Positions 12,151 to 26,029 of a stretch of 64,000 nt of DNA are shown piece after piece. This stretch comes from Capsicum annuum. Lineage: Eukaryota > Streptophyta > Magnoliopsida > Solanales > Solanaceae. Numbering within the stretch: position 1 is the stretch's first letter; each line of letters opens with the position of its first letter. Below the pieces are notes generated by a model. The model saw nothing but the letters and a program-made list of their open reading frames with translations. It was not told where the DNA came from and made no database searches. The stretch is from positions 456,962 to 520,961 of the forward strand of contig NW_025857520.1 of assembly GCF_002878395.1 (NCBI RefSeq), written 5' to 3'. The position numbers and the translations under genes were made by a program.

Positions 12151-13283
12151 TGTAATGACTTGAGACTACCCCCAAGTTGTTACACGGTGCTTATGATCCT
12201 GAAGGACCACAAGCTAACCTTCTACTGAAATCTGTACATAAGCTTGCATAATATAATATAACAAATATGGAAAATTGGCAAAAAACTTTCCATAAGGTTC
12301 AAAACATCTAAAATACTCAAAATTGGAAACTGAATACTGATACAACTATCTAAAAAGCCTCTAGACTTTCTGAACTGTAAAGTAGATAGCACTTGTCTCC
12401 AACTAACTCCGTCTACTAAAAATAAACTAAATCTGATGCAATAATAAAAAAAGGATCATCCTTGAATGTAGAGGACTCACTGCTACGCTTACTGTTACTG
12501 ACTAGGAGTAAGTTGCTAAGCTTACTATGGATCTCGTGCCTCTGAACCTATGGTATAAAGTAAAACACCATAGCACAAATGTGTTAGTACGTGGAAATAT
12601 ACTGAGTATGCAAGGTAAGGTAAGACTAAATGCAAGGGATTATACATGAATAATTACTTAATTGAATAATCATGAGAGTACTGAATGAGGACATATGCAT
12701 GAATGCACAAACCATAACTGAAAACATCATGACTCTGAATATTGAAACTCGGATACTGCTTTACTGACATCTGAACTCTTTACTTATATAGAGATACTAA
12801 ATAACTAAATCTTCTAATATTGATAAGTGAGTATTGAAGTTACGATCAGTCCTATCTAGCAAGTGATCTCGGAAACTAATGATACTAAAGCTAATAACTG
12901 AATCTACTCATATCAATAACTGAGTTCTAAGGTTGCTACAATTGACTGACTGAATTTGAGATCAAGCCTCTCTAATAGATGATCCCTGAATCTACTATCA
13001 AAGATAAGAAATGATTATGTTTGACATCAGATCTATCTAACAAATATCTCAGAATCTGATAATAAGAATATTCAACTGAATCTAAGACTGAGATCAGGCC
13101 TATCTAATGGATGATCTCTGGATCTATTAGTACTGATACTGATTAACTTTATGATAGACCAAGCCTATATAGTGGATGGTCCATGAATCTAAGGAACTAT
13201 TTGAGTTCCATACTAAGATAGGTGACTGTATCTGACAGTCCTGATTTCTGAGTTCTACTCTGAAGACTAATACTGAAATAGTG
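12151..13283 (-). repeat. LTR-b, truncated
   Basis: Begins tgtaatgacttgagactacc and follows LTR-a colinearly to about aatactgaaa (equivalent to 8340). It then joins sequence that in other units lies about 500 bp inside the internal region (equivalent to 10815). So about 2.5 kb, including U3, the TATA region, the LTR start and the polypurine tract, is absent. Confidence 0.78.
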
Positions 13284-13589
13284 CACCTACAAACTGGGTT
13301 ATGATTAATCATCAAAGATCTGAAACTAATGCATGACTCATCAACTTAACTTATACTCACAACTACTGGGATACTCTATATTGGAATAGTTATATTTTAG
13401 AGATTTCTGATAGATGATCAGGTGAAGAGATGAAATAATAAACTATACGAATCTAATAGTTTGATTGGTAAACTGACTTGCTGGCTTTACTAACAGGCTC
13501 ATATTGAAATATAAGATCAATGAGAGAAAAGGATCTAACAATGCATATCATACAGATGAAGGACTCATGACATACCCAAATCTATATTA

Positions 13590-14748
13590 GGTAACCTTTC
13601 CTGATCATGGTGAGCCTGAAACGCATAGAGTTTGTTCTGACGTTGATCACTATTGGCACTAAAAGGGTCACCCTGTGGACATAATTCTTTACCCCTCTAA
13701 GCTAGCACTCTACATTCTTACATTCTGTGGCCTGGCTTACCTAACCCAAAGCACACATCGTTGTTTGCTCTACACATAACTAGGCAATTTTTTTTGCACT
13801 CTCCACACAGCGGGCGGGTACGAACATCACTAGCACTACTCTGAGCTTTGGAGCCCAGCACTCCATTATGGCCAGCATCCCCAAACTTTGGTGCGGGTAC
13901 ACTAGCTGAGGATGGAGCTGGGACTGAAAATTTTTTACTATACTGAGAACAACTACCACCCTGTGACCCGGTCAGATAAAAACTATGACTACTAGTTCTA
14001 GCTTTCTTACTCACTCTCTCTCTTTCTTTTGTCTTATCTTCATTGATCTACTGTACATGAATCATCATTCTAACATGGTCCATATATCTATTGAGCATAT
14101 CAGTTCTACACTCTTTCAACACCAACCTGGACACACCAGTCACAAACTTACTTATACTCACTCTAGGTTCAGCTATCAAGTCAGGAGCATACTTAGCTAA
14201 CTGGTTTAACTTAAGACTATATCTTTTCACTGTCATGGAGCCTTGCCTTAGGTTCGTGAACTCTTATACCTTAGGTTCTCTTATCTCTAGCAAAAAAAAT
14301 CTTATCTTGTAAGGTACTATAAAACTTTTGCTAGGTCATGGGGGTTGTATCCTCTTCTCTACCCTTCTCCTACATCACTACCCAATCATGAGCAACATCC
14401 TTCAGCCTATAGGAGGCTAAATTTAAAATCTCCTCCTAAGAAACATACATAATCTGGGTGATCTACCTTACCTTCTCAAGATAAGGTTGTGGGTCCTCAC
14501 CTGCTCTAACCCAAAGAATTCTAGCGGGTTCATTCTCATGAAATCTCAAATTCTAGCTGCAGTCGAACCCCCATCTTGCTGAGGTGGGGCTATAGCCCAA
14601 CGTTTACTCTGAACACTAGTTGTCAAAGCTTGGGATAGTGCCTGAAAGCTGCCCGAAACTCTGCATATGATACATTCTCATTCTCAGGAACTACTAGCTG
14701 AGGTGGCTGGTCATCAACCCTATGGCCATTGTCTCTGGGAGGAGGCAT
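13590..14748 (-). pseudogene. gag: gag, array unit 2
   Basis: Start codon at 14746-14748 (MPPPRDNGH-like). The capsid is decayed by stops and frameshifts. 14236-14048 reads YSLKLNQLAKYAPDLIAEPR and KFVTGVSRLVLKECRT. 14014-13718 holds the linker MSKKARTSSHSF and the two-part cysteine region PLCGECKKN...CRANNDVCFGLGKPGHRM, in which the second Cys of the CCHC knuckle is Leu. The frame ends in YAFQAHHDQE, the phrase that in complete elements sits at the gag/protease boundary, and no protease follows. Confidence 0.8.
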
Positions 14749-14955
14749 ACTCTGTAAATAAAAAGGGAGAACAGATCATAGTGAGAATCAATTGGAACAT
14801 ATGCGTACTCGCACGACATGAACACTGAAAGAAGGGAGACTGTCCCTAAAAACATCTTATAGCCTCTTGTACATAAATGTGGAGTGCAACACACTCATGC
14901 ACAAGACTCTACTAGATACGGCTTTTTATACTTCCTAGGACACTATTGAACCTTA

Positions 14956-14968
14956 GGCTCTAATACCA
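14956..14968 (-). other. PBS, array unit 2
   Basis: Plus-strand ggctctaatacca is the complement of TGGTATtAGAGCC, a tRNA-iMet-type primer site with one change. It lies 4 nt from the TG of LTR-c. Confidence 0.65.
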
Positions 14969-14972
14969 AGTT

Positions 14973-16325
14973 TGTAACGACCCGAGACTACCCCTGAGCC
15001 GTTACACGGTGCTTATGATCCCAAAGGACCACAAGCTATCCTTCTACTTATATTTGTACCTGAGCTCTGCATAATACAATATAATAAATGCAAAAAATTG
15101 GCAAAAAACTTGCCATAAGGTTCAAAACATCTAAAATACTCAAAACTAAAAACTGAATACTAATGCATCTATCCATAAAGCCTCTAGAATATCTGAACTT
15201 TGGAATTGATGGGACATGTGCCCAACTAACTCCATCTACTACAAATAATCTAAATCTAATGCGATAAGAAAATAAGGATCATCCTCAAATAAAGAGGACT
15301 CACTGCTACGTTTACTACTGCTGAATAGGACTGAGTTGCTAAGGGTAGTGTGGATCTAGTGCCCCTGAACTTATGGTGTAAAGTAAAACACCATAGCATA
15401 AATGCGTCAGCATGTGGGAATATACTGAGTATGCAAGATGATTTAAGGCTAAATGCACGGGCTTATGCATGAATAATTACTTACTTAAATAATCATGAGA
15501 GTACTGAATGAGAACAGATGCATGAATTCACAAACTATAACTGAAATCATCGTGACTCTGAATACTGCAACTCGAATACTTCTTTATTGACGTCTGACTC
15601 ACTACTAATACTGAGATACTGAATAACTGAATCTTCTGATATTGATAACTGAGTACTGAAGTTGAGATCAGTCCTATCTAGCGAGTGATCTCAAAAACTG
15701 ATGATACTAAAGCTGATTAACTGAATCTAACCATATCAATAACTGAGTTTTTAGATTGCTACAATTGACTGACTAAATTTGAGATCAAACCACTATATCG
15801 AATGATCCCTAAATCTACTATTAATGATAAGAAATGATTATTTTTGAGATCAGACCAATCTAACAAAGATCTCTGAATCTAATAATGAGAATAATCAACT
15901 GAATTTGAGACTAAGATCAGGCCTATTTAATGTGTGATCTCTGGATCTATTAGTAATGATACAGATAAAATTTAAAAGAGACTAAGCCTATGTAGCGGGA
16001 GGTCTATGAATCTATAAAACTATCTGAGTTTCGTACTAACATAGGTGACTGTATCTGACAGTCCTGATTTCTGATTTTTACTCTGAAAACTAATACTGAA
16101 AATGCAACTGTGGGAGTTCTCACTTAACTAACGTGCCCCGAATCTAAACTGGTGGGGTCCAACCTATAACCCCAAGTGGAAGGGTGTCAATACCGTGCCA
16201 TGGGTAAAGACCTCAACTCTGGTCAGGCCTCTCTAACGGGTGACCCTGAATAGGAAGTCAAGCCTAATTGAGTATAATAGTCTAGCCTTATTCTAACGGA
16301 GGGCTCCTGGTCTTGCACTGGCTAC
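14973..16325 (-). repeat. LTR-c, truncated
   Basis: Starts tgtaacgacccgag and is colinear with LTR-a up to the sequence gcactggctac (equivalent to about 8555). It then joins tcctcgaatatcgcttgat, which is internal sequence just beyond the polypurine tract. LTR-d has the same junction. The half carrying U3, TATA and the LTR start is gone. Confidence 0.8.
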
Positions 16326-17124
16326 ATCCTCGAATATCGCTTGATTGGCTGAGAATACTGATCAAATAAAGTTACTTAAGGAACGAGAATGTGTGAAACA
16401 TGATTATGCAACTAGAACTGCTGATATTCTGAATTCTCATACTTGACATGCTTATCTGATGTATGGAATACTCAATTGAATATAATCATAAGCTAAATTC
16501 TCATAATAGATAGGCATATCTGATGTATGTATGCCTAATTGAGTCGTTCTCATGAATGCTTGACTGAATACACTAAAAAGGTAATCTTTTTCTACTGAAC
16601 ATACATATCTAATGCATGAATATATGTCTGAACTGACTCTTGAAAGCATGACTAGCTATGCAATGATAACTCATGTTAACTTAGCAAGGAGAGTTTGAAC
16701 ATGCAACTGAATAAGTCCAAGGAAATTAAAGCATCGTAATATTATGGTGTAACTCCCCCTTTGGACTCTATGTCCTTCTAAAAACACTTCACTGACATAC
16801 TAGGGTAGTGCACGGGGCACCTACGAACTGGGTCATGATTCATCTTTTGAGATCTAAAACTAATGCATGACTCATGAACTAAACTTATACTCGCAACTAC
16901 TGGGATACTTTATCTTTGAATATTTATATTTTGGAGGTTTCTAAATGCATGATCAGGTAAAGAAATGAAATAACAAACTATACGAATCTGACTGTTTAAC
17001 TGTGAAACTGACTTGCTGGCTCTACTAACTGACTCATGCTGAAATATAAGCTCAATGGGAGCAAAGAATCTAACAATGCATATCATAAATACGAAGGACT
17101 CATAACATACCTAAATCTTTTACA

Positions 17125-18283
17125 GGGAACCTTTCCTAATCATGGTGAGCCTAAAGAGCATAGAGTCTGTTCTGACACTGACCATTATTAGCATCGGAAG
17201 GGGCACCCTGCGAACGCAATTCTCTACCCCAATGAGCTAGCACTCTACATTCTCGTATCTGTGGCCTGGCTTACCATACCCAAAGCACACATCATTGTTT
17301 GCCCTACACACACCTAGGTGATTCTTGCCATACTCTCTATAAAGTGGGTAGGTATGAACACCACTAGCACTACTCTGGCCTTTGATGCCCAGCACTCCAT
17401 CATGATTGGCAACCCCAAACTTTGGTACGGGTACACTAGTTGAGGATGGATCTGGGACTAAAACTTTCTGACTATGTTGAGAACAACTACCACCTAATAA
17501 CCTAGCCTGAGAAAACTATAACTACTTGTTCTGGCTTTCTCACTCACTCTCTCTCTTTCTATTATCTTATCTACCTCAATTTGTTGTGCATGCATCATTA
17601 TTCTAGAAAGCTCTATATCTCTATTAAGCATAGCAGTGCTACACTCTTTCAACACCAACCTGGACACACCAGTCACAAACTTACTCATACTAGCTTTAGG
17701 GTCAGATATCAAGTTAGGAGCATACATAGCTAACTGGTTGAACTTAAGACAATACTTTTTTACTATCATGGAGCCTTGCCTTAGATTAATAAACTCTTAT
17801 ACCTTACCTTCTCTGACTTCTAGTTGAAAAAAAATTATCTAGTAAGGCATCATATAACTCTTTCCAAGTCTTGGGGGCTACATCCTCCCCTATACTCGTC
17901 TCCCACATCACTACCCAATCATGAGCAATATCCTTCAGCCTATAGGATGCTAACTCTACACTCTCCTCTTAAGAAACATACATAATCTAGGTGATCTTCC
18001 TTACCTTCTCAAGATAAAGATGTGGCTCCTCACCTGGTACAGACCCAAAGAATTCTGGTAGGTTCATTCTCATGAAATCTCTAATTTTGGCTGTGGCTAA
18101 ACCCCCATCTTGCTGAGGTGGGGACATATCTTGATGGTAATTTTGAACACTAGTTATCACAGCTTGGGCAAGTGCCTAAAAACCTGCCCCAAACTCTACA
18201 TATGACACATTCTCATTCTCAGCATCTACTGGCTAAGGTGGCTGGTCATCATTCCTATGGGTAATGTCTCTGTGCGGAGGCAT
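17125..18283 (-). pseudogene. gag: gag, array unit 3
   Basis: Start codon at 18281-18283 (MPPHRDI-like). The best preserved block is 17769-17494: YCLKFNQLAMYAPNLISDPK, KFVTGVSRLVLKECSTAML, and a linker rich in Glu/Arg (VDKIIERERVSEKARTSSYSF) that in other gypsy Gags precedes the basic nucleocapsid. The zinc-knuckle region is at about 17270-17380. Frameshifts and stops abound. The frame ends near 17125, as in unit 2, without protease. Confidence 0.78.
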
Positions 18284-18482
18284 ACTCTGTAAATGAAATG
18301 GGAAAGAAGATCAGACGGAGAATCAACTGGAACTTATGCATACTCGCATGATATGAGCACTGAAAGAAGAGAGACTATCCCTAAAAATGTATTATAGCCT
18401 CTTCTAGATAAATGTGACACATAACATACCCATACACAAGACTCTACTAGATGCGGATTTATAGACTTCCTTGGACAAAGTT

Positions 18483-19838
18483 TGTAATGACCCGAGACTA
18501 GCCCCTAGTCGTTACATAGTGCTTATGATCTTGAAGGACCATAAGCTAACCTTTTGCTGATACCACTACCTAAACTCTGCATAATATAATATAATAAATG
18601 CAAAAAACTGGTGAATAACCTTCCATAAGGTTCAAAAAATCTGAAATACTCAAAACTAAAAATTGAATACTAATACAGTTAACCAAAAATCTTCTAGACT
18701 ATCTGAACTATGGAGTTGATGGGACATGTCCCCAACTAACTCCGTCTACTAAAAATAAACTAAATTTGATGCGATAGTAAAATAAGGATCATCCTCGAAT
18801 AAAGAGGACTCACAGAAATATTTACTACTGCTGACTGGGACTGAGCTGCTAAGGGTACTATGGATCTTATGCCTCTGAACCTATGGTGTAAAGTAAAATA
18901 CCTTAGCGCAAATACATCAGTATGTGGGAATGTACTGAGTATGCAAGATGAGGTAAGGCTAAATGCAAGGGCTTATGCATGAATAATGTCTTAACTGAAT
19001 AATAATAAGAGTACGGAATGAGAACATATGCATGAATGCATAAACCATAACTGAAATAATCATGACTCTGAATACTGAAACTTGGATACTTCTTTACTGA
19101 CATCTAAACTCACAACTAATACTGACATATTGAACAACTAAATATTTTGATATTGATAATTGAGTACTAAAGTTGAGATCAGTCCTATCTAGTGAGTGAT
19201 CTTGAAAACTGATGATACTGTAGCTGATTAACTGAATCTAGTCAAATCATTAACTGAGTTGTGAGCTTGCTTACAATTGATTAATTAAATAAGAGATCAA
19301 GTCTCTCTAACGGATCATCCCTAAATCTATAATAAAAGATAAGAAATGATTATGTTTGAGATCAGATCTATCTAGCAGAAGATCTCTAAATCTGATAATT
19401 AGAATAATCAACTGAATTTGAGACTGAGATCAGGCCTATTTAATGGGTGATCTCTGATTCTATTAGTATTGATACTAATTAACTTTATAAGTGAACAATC
19501 CTATCTAGCAATTAGTCCATGAAACTATAGAACTATCTGAGTTTCGTACTAGGATAGGTGACTAAATCTAACAATCCTGATTTCTGAGTTCTACTCTGAA
19601 GACTGATACTAAAACTGCAACTATGGGAGTTGTGACTTAACTGATATGCCCCGAATCTTAACTGGTGGGGTCCAACCTGTAACCCCAGCTGGAAGGGTGT
19701 CAATACCATGGCACGGGTAAAGACCACTACTCTAGTCAAGCCTCTCTAATGGGTGACCCTCAATAGGAAGTCAAGCCTAAGGCAGTATAATAGTTAAGCC
19801 TTATTCTAACGGGTGACTCCTGGTCCTGTGCTAGCTAC
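18483..19838 (-). repeat. LTR-d, truncated (same junction as LTR-c)
   Basis: Starts tgtaatgacccgagac and ends at gtgctagctac, directly joined to gttctcaaaggtcgcttgatag. The junction corresponds to that of LTR-c. The PBS that should adjoin 18483 is missing (see findings). Confidence 0.8.
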
Positions 19839-20639
19839 GTTCTCAAAGGTCGCTTGATAGGCTAAGAATACTGATCGACTGAACTTACTTAAGGAATGAG
19901 AGCATCTAAAACATGACTATGAAACAAGAACTACTGATTTTCTGAGTTATCATACTGGACATGCATATTTGATGTATAGAATACTCGACAGACGCAACTC
20001 ATAAGTTGAATTCTCATAATAGACATTTATATCTAATGCATGGATGTGTAACTGGGTCATTCTCATGAATGCATAACTGAATACACTGAAAAGATGAACT
20101 TTTTCTACTGAACATGCATACCTAATGGATAAATGTATGACAGAATTGACTGTTGAAAGCATGATTGGCTATGCAATGATAACTAGTGTTAACTTTGCAA
20201 GGAGAGTCTAAACATGTAGCTGAACGAGTCTAAGGAAATGAAAGCATTGAAATATTATGCGGTATATCCCCCTTAAGACTCTATGTCCTTCTAAAAACAC
20301 TATGCTAAAATACTGGGGCAGTGCACAGGGCACCTATGAACTAGGTCATGATTGGTCATCTGTGATCTGAAACTAAAGTATGACTCATGAACTATACTTA
20401 TACTCACAACTACTGGGATAATCTATCTTGGAATAGTTATATTTTAGAGATTTTCAAAAGCATGATCAGGTGAAGAGATGAAATAACAAACTATATGAGT
20501 CTGATTGTTTGACAGCTAACCTGACTTGCTAGCTCTACTAACTGACTCATGCTGAAATATAAGCTCAATGAGAACAAAAAATCTAACAATGCATATCATA
20601 AATATGAAGGACTCATAACATACCCAAATCTTTTACAAG

Positions 20640-21799
20640 GAACCTTTCCTGATCATGGTGAGCCTGAAGCGCATAGAGCCTGTTCTAACACTGACCACTA
20701 TTGGCACCGAAATGGGCACCCTGCAGATGGAATTTTCTACCCCGCTGAGATAGCACTCTAAATTCTCACATTATGTGGCATGTCTTACCACACCCAAAGC
20801 ACACATCATTGTTTGCTCTACACACACCTAGGTAATTCTTGCCACACTCTCCACAAAGCGGGTAAGTACGAACACCACTAGCACTACTCTGGGCTTTGAA
20901 GCCTGGTGCTTCATCATGATCAGAATCCCCAAACTTTGGTATGGTAACAATTGTTGAGGATGGAGGTAGGACTAACAATTTGTGACTATGCTGAGAACGA
21001 CTACCACCCTTTGACCCGACTTGATAAAAACTATGACTACTTGTTTTGGATTTCTTACTCACTCTCTCTCATTTTTTGTCTATTCTGCCTTAATCTGCTG
21101 CACAAACATCATCAGTATAGCAAGGTCCATATCTCTTTTGAGCATAGAAGTCCTCCACTCTTTCAACACCAACCCAGACACACCAGTCACAAACTTACTT
21201 ATACTCGCTCTTGGGTCAGCTATCAAGTCAGGAGCATACTTAGCGACTGATTGAACTTAAGATAATAAATACTCTTTCACTATCATGGAGCCTTGCCTTA
21301 GGTTTATGAAATATTATACCTTAGCTTCTCTCATCTCTAGCAGAAATAAACTTATCTAGTAAGGGACCCTGAAACTTTTGCCAAGTCATAGAGGTTGCAT
21401 CCTCCCCTCTACTCTTCTTCCACATCACTACCCAATCATAAGCAATATTCTCCAGCCTATAGGACTCTAACTCTACACTCTCCACCTAAGAAATATGTAA
21501 AATCATGGTGATCTTCCTTACCTCCTTAGGATAAAGTTATGGGTCCTCTCCTGCTATTGACCTAAACAATTCTGGTGGGTTCATTCTCATGAAATCTCTA
21601 ATTCTGGCTATGGTTGAACCCCCATCTTTGCAAGGTAGGGCCACATCCTAACGGTCACTCTGAACACTAGTTATCATAGCTTGGGCTAGTGCAGAAAAGC
21701 TGCCCAAAACTCTGAATGTGACGTATTCTTACTCTCAGGATCTACTGGCTGAGGTGGCTGGTCATCAACCCTATGGGCATTGTCTCTGCAAGGAGGCAT
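20640..21799 (-). pseudogene. gag: gag, array unit 4
   Basis: Start codon at 21797-21799 (MPPCRDNAH-like). 21062-20766 is open for 98 residues: MSKKSKTSSHSFYQVGSKGG, then LCGECGKNYLGVCRANNDVC and FGCGKTCHIM. This unit keeps both knuckle Cys and the His, then TGA stands where Arg is usual. Other parts are interrupted. It is one of the most complete nucleocapsid regions of the five. Confidence 0.8.
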
Positions 21800-22004
21800 A
21801 CTATGTAAATAAAAAGAGAGAACATATCATACTGAGAATCAACTGGAACTTATGCATACTCACATGATATAAACACTGAAAGAAGGGAGACTATCCCTAA
21901 AAACATCTTATAGCCTCTTGTACATAAATGTGGCGCGCAATACACCCATGCACAACTCTACTAGATGAGGCTTTTTTGACTTCCTAGGACACTATTGAAC
22001 CTTA

Positions 22005-22017
22005 GGCTATGATACCA
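22005..22017 (-). other. PBS, array unit 4
   Basis: Plus-strand ggctatgatacca, complement of TGGTATCATAGCC; one mismatch to the tRNA-iMet complement. It adjoins LTR-e. Confidence 0.65.
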
Positions 22018-22021
22018 AGTT

Positions 22022-25000
22022 TGTAACGACCCAAGTGTTACCCCTAGTCATTATATGGTACTTATGATCCCAAAGGACCACAAGCTAACCTTATACTGAT
22101 ATATGTACCTCAGCTATGCATAATATAATATAATAAATGCAGAAAACTGGCAAAAAACATGTCATAAGGTTCAAAACATCTAAAATACTCAAAACTAAAA
22201 TCTAAATACTAATACATCTATCCAAAAAGCTTCTAGACTGTCTAAACTATGGAGTTGATAGGATATGTCCCCAACTAACTCCGTCTACTAAAAATATACT
22301 AAATATGATGCGATAATAAATTAAGGATCATCCTAGAATAAAGAGGACTCACTGCTACATTTACTGCTGCTGACTAGGACTGAGCTGCTAAGGGTACTGT
22401 GTATCTCCTGCCTCTTAACCTATGGTGTAAAAAAAAACACCATAGCGCAAATACGTCTATACGTAGGAATGTACTGAGTACACAAGATAAGTTAAGGCTA
22501 AATGCAAGGTCTTATGCATGAACAATTACTTAACTGAATAATCATGAGAGTACTAAATGGGGATATATGCATAAATCCACAAACCATAACTGAAATTATC
22601 TTGACTCTGAATACTTAAACTCGAATACTTCTTTACTGACATCTGAACTCCCTAGTACTGTGATACTGAATAACTAAATCTTTTGATATTGATAACTGAA
22701 TACTAAAGTTGAGATCAGTCCTATCTAGTGAGTGATCTCAGAAACTGATGATACTGAAGATGATTAACTGAATCTACTCATATCAGTAACTTAGTTCTAA
22801 GCTTGCTATAACTGACTAATTAAATATAAGATCAAGCCTCTCTAATGGATAATTCCTGAATTTACTATAAGTGATAAGAAATGATTATGTTTGAGATCAG
22901 ACCTATCTGGCGGAAGATCTTTGAATCTGATAATAAGAATAATCAACTGAATCTGAGACTGAGATCAGGCCTATCTAATGAGTGATGTCTAGATCTATTA
23001 GTACTGATACTGATTAACTTTATAAGAGACCAAGCCTATCTAGCGGGTCGTCCATAAATCTATGGAACTATCTGAGTTCTATACTGAGATAGATGACTGT
23101 ATTAGACAGTCTTAATTTCTAAGTTCTACTCTAAAGACTGATACTGAAAATTCAATAGTGGGGTTTATCACTTAACCGACATTCCCCAAATTTGAACTGG
23201 TAGGGTCCAACCTGTAACCCCAGCTGGAAGGGTGTTAATACCGTGCCATGGGTAAAGACCTCTACTCTGGTCAAGCCTCTCTAATAGGTGACCCTCAACA
23301 GGAAGTCAAGCCTAAGCTAGTATAATAGTTAAGCCTTATTTTTATGGGTGACTCCTGGTCCTGCGCTAGCTATGCAGTTCTTGAGTTAAGGGATTGATGC
23401 TAACGACTCTACCTCTCTAACGAGAAATCTGTCATTCCTGAACTCGCTTGGTGCTAGCTTCTACTCTCAACTGAAGGACTCTGAACTGATTCTTAACTGA
23501 ACTTAGACCAAGCTAAACCAGTTACTGATCATATTTCTCGATTTTTTTGACTGACTTATGCTGAATTCACTTGGTTACATTATCTGATGAAATACTAATA
23601 AATCTTATATCTAACTGAATGATACTGAGCCCTGAATAGATTACTCAAATACTACTGAAGTCTGAACTGAATAGTTGAATACTACTAGATCTGAGGTGAG
23701 TACTAAACTGAGGCTAGAATACTAATGATACTGAGATTACTCCGATTACTGAGATTTCTTAATTTTTATAACTACTTGAGACTTCTAAGTTCTAAGAACC
23801 GTGGCTTGACTAAGATTATCGTGAAAACTGACACTAGCTCTAGACTGTAGCTAAATTGTCAGGTATAAATAACCCCAAAACTCGATAACATAAAAGTAAA
23901 ACATAAACATTCTTGATTATTCATGACCATGGATATTAATTAACCATCACAATCACTAAAGCATCTCTTCAAGAATTTAGAAATCATAAGCATAAGATAA
24001 CATAGGGAAACATGCCATTGGCTCATACTCCATTCAACAAGGTCTTGAATCAAACACTTAACATGTATTAAAGAATGCATAATTTGGGAATTTCATGCTA
24101 TTATGTTACAATTCATTCACCTACGTTTTTCATCAAACAGTTGGCATACATGATCTTGCACGCAATCGGGGATTTCTAGTCAACATACTCTAATGGCTCT
24201 AATTCCTTCACATAAGCATTTTATCAAACATAAGGGGAGCTTGCTTAGCTTATTCAATAATTTCTACACTTAATTGACATGAACACATCACTTTATAAGC
24301 AATTTGAAGAGGGTTTATGATGAACACCTCATGAATATTACATACTAGGGTCAAAGCTTGAAAACCTTGTAAAAAAAACATGGATTAAAAGTCAATAATA
24401 GCATGAACTCAAATTTCAATTCACATGAATATTGGAAACTCATTAACATAAGATCTTTAAGTTTAGAAAAGAATTCTTGAACTTTTTGGGTGAAAGGGAC
24501 CCAAGAATCAACATCTGCATACCTTAGGAAACTCTTTCTTGAAGGCTCTTAGAGAGATTCTTGATTTTTTTTATTTTTTTCTTCTTAAAGAAAGAAGGTT
24601 TTTGATCTTGTAGAAAACCCTAGCTTTGGTGTTGAAGATGAATAATGAAGCCCTCAGCTTCGTTCCAGATATATATATAAGTGGTAAAAGGGTGGTAAAA
24701 AGACCAAAAAGACCTTTTTTTTAAAAATGACATAAAAATACTGAACGAAATTTGCGACGGTCAAAGTGATGGTCCATCGCTAGTCTGACGGCTTGTCGGA
24801 TCGTTCGTCGTACGTTGGTCATAAAAAATCCATACTACCATAGTTGCGACGGTCCTAGCGACGGTCTGTTGCTAGCTTGACGGTCCTTCATCTTAGCCAT
24901 CACACTTGGGCTAGAAAAGATAGTCACTACCTTTTTTGCGATGGTTTGGGCGACGGTCCATCATAGGCTCGATGGTCCATCGCACCTGGGCAGTTCCAAC

Positions 25001-25207
25001 AACTCTTAATAAAACGACCATAACTTTCTCATCCGATGTTGGATTTAAAAGAAATTGGTATCGGCGGAAAGCTTAGCCAATTATCTACATGACATAGAGA
25101 TGATATTACGGAAATTATACATGGTTTAAAATATTTCTCCCTTGGGAAGTCAACCCTTACTTTTCTTAAAGATGAAACTCTTCTTAAATAAAATTTGGGG
25201 TATTATA
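22022..25207 (-). repeat. LTR-e, near full length
   Basis: From tgtaacgacccaag to ggggtattata; 3.19 kb, the longest copy. The purine tract on minus is the complement of atctctcttccttgg at 25208-25222. It carries the box repeat, the TATA-rich site at 24669-24680 and the CpG cluster at about 24750-24990, including the odd palindrome cgatggtccatcg at 24970-24982. Confidence 0.82.
24669..24680 (-). promoter_or_regulatory. TATA-like box of LTR-e
   Basis: Alternating TA run (plus atatatatataa) between the CpG-rich cluster and the leader. Same relative position as in LTR-a and LTR-f. Confidence 0.5.
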
Positions 25208-26029
25208 ATCTCTCTTCCTTGGAAACATTCACCCTCGAATGTCGCTTGATAGGCTAAGAATACTAATCGACTGAACGTACTTAAGGAATTAGAATGTATG
25301 AAACATGACTATGGAACTGTAACTACAGATATTCTGAGTTATCATACTAGACATGCATATCTGATGCATCGAATACTCGACTAAAGCTACTCATAAGCTG
25401 AATTCTCATAATAGACATGCATATCTGATACATAGATGTGTACCTGAGTTGTTCACATGAATGCATGACCAAATACACTGAATGCTGAACATTTTCTATT
25501 TAATATGCATATCTAATGCCTGAATGTATGACTAAACTAACTCTTTAAAGCATGACTACCTATATAATGATAACTGGTGTTAACTTCGCAAGGAGAGTCT
25601 GAACATGCAATTGAACGAGTAAGCATCGTAATATTATTGGGTATCTCCCCCTTGGGACTCTATGTCCATCTAAAAATACTTTGCTGAAATGCTGGGGCAG
25701 TGCATAGAGCACTTATGAACTGGGTTATAATTGATCGTCTAAGATCCGAAACTAATGCATGACTCATGAACTGAACTTAGACTCACAACTACTGGGATAC
25801 TCTATCTTGGAATAGTTACATTTCAGAGATTTCTGATAGCATGATCAGGTGAAGAAATGAAATAACAAACTATATGAATCTGACTAATTGACTGCTAAAC
25901 TGGCTTGCTGGCTCTAGTAACTGACTCATGCTGAAATATAATCTCAATGGGAGCAAAGGATCTAACAATGCATATCATAAAGATGAAGGACTCATTACAT
26001 ACCCAAATCTATACCAGGGTACCTTTCCT

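Noticed and set aside
14091..14312. Plus-strand ORFs such as 14091-14312, 17636-17827, 21021-21254 with a shared sequence
   Set aside because: They are the reverse complement of conserved gag capsid sequence in each unit.
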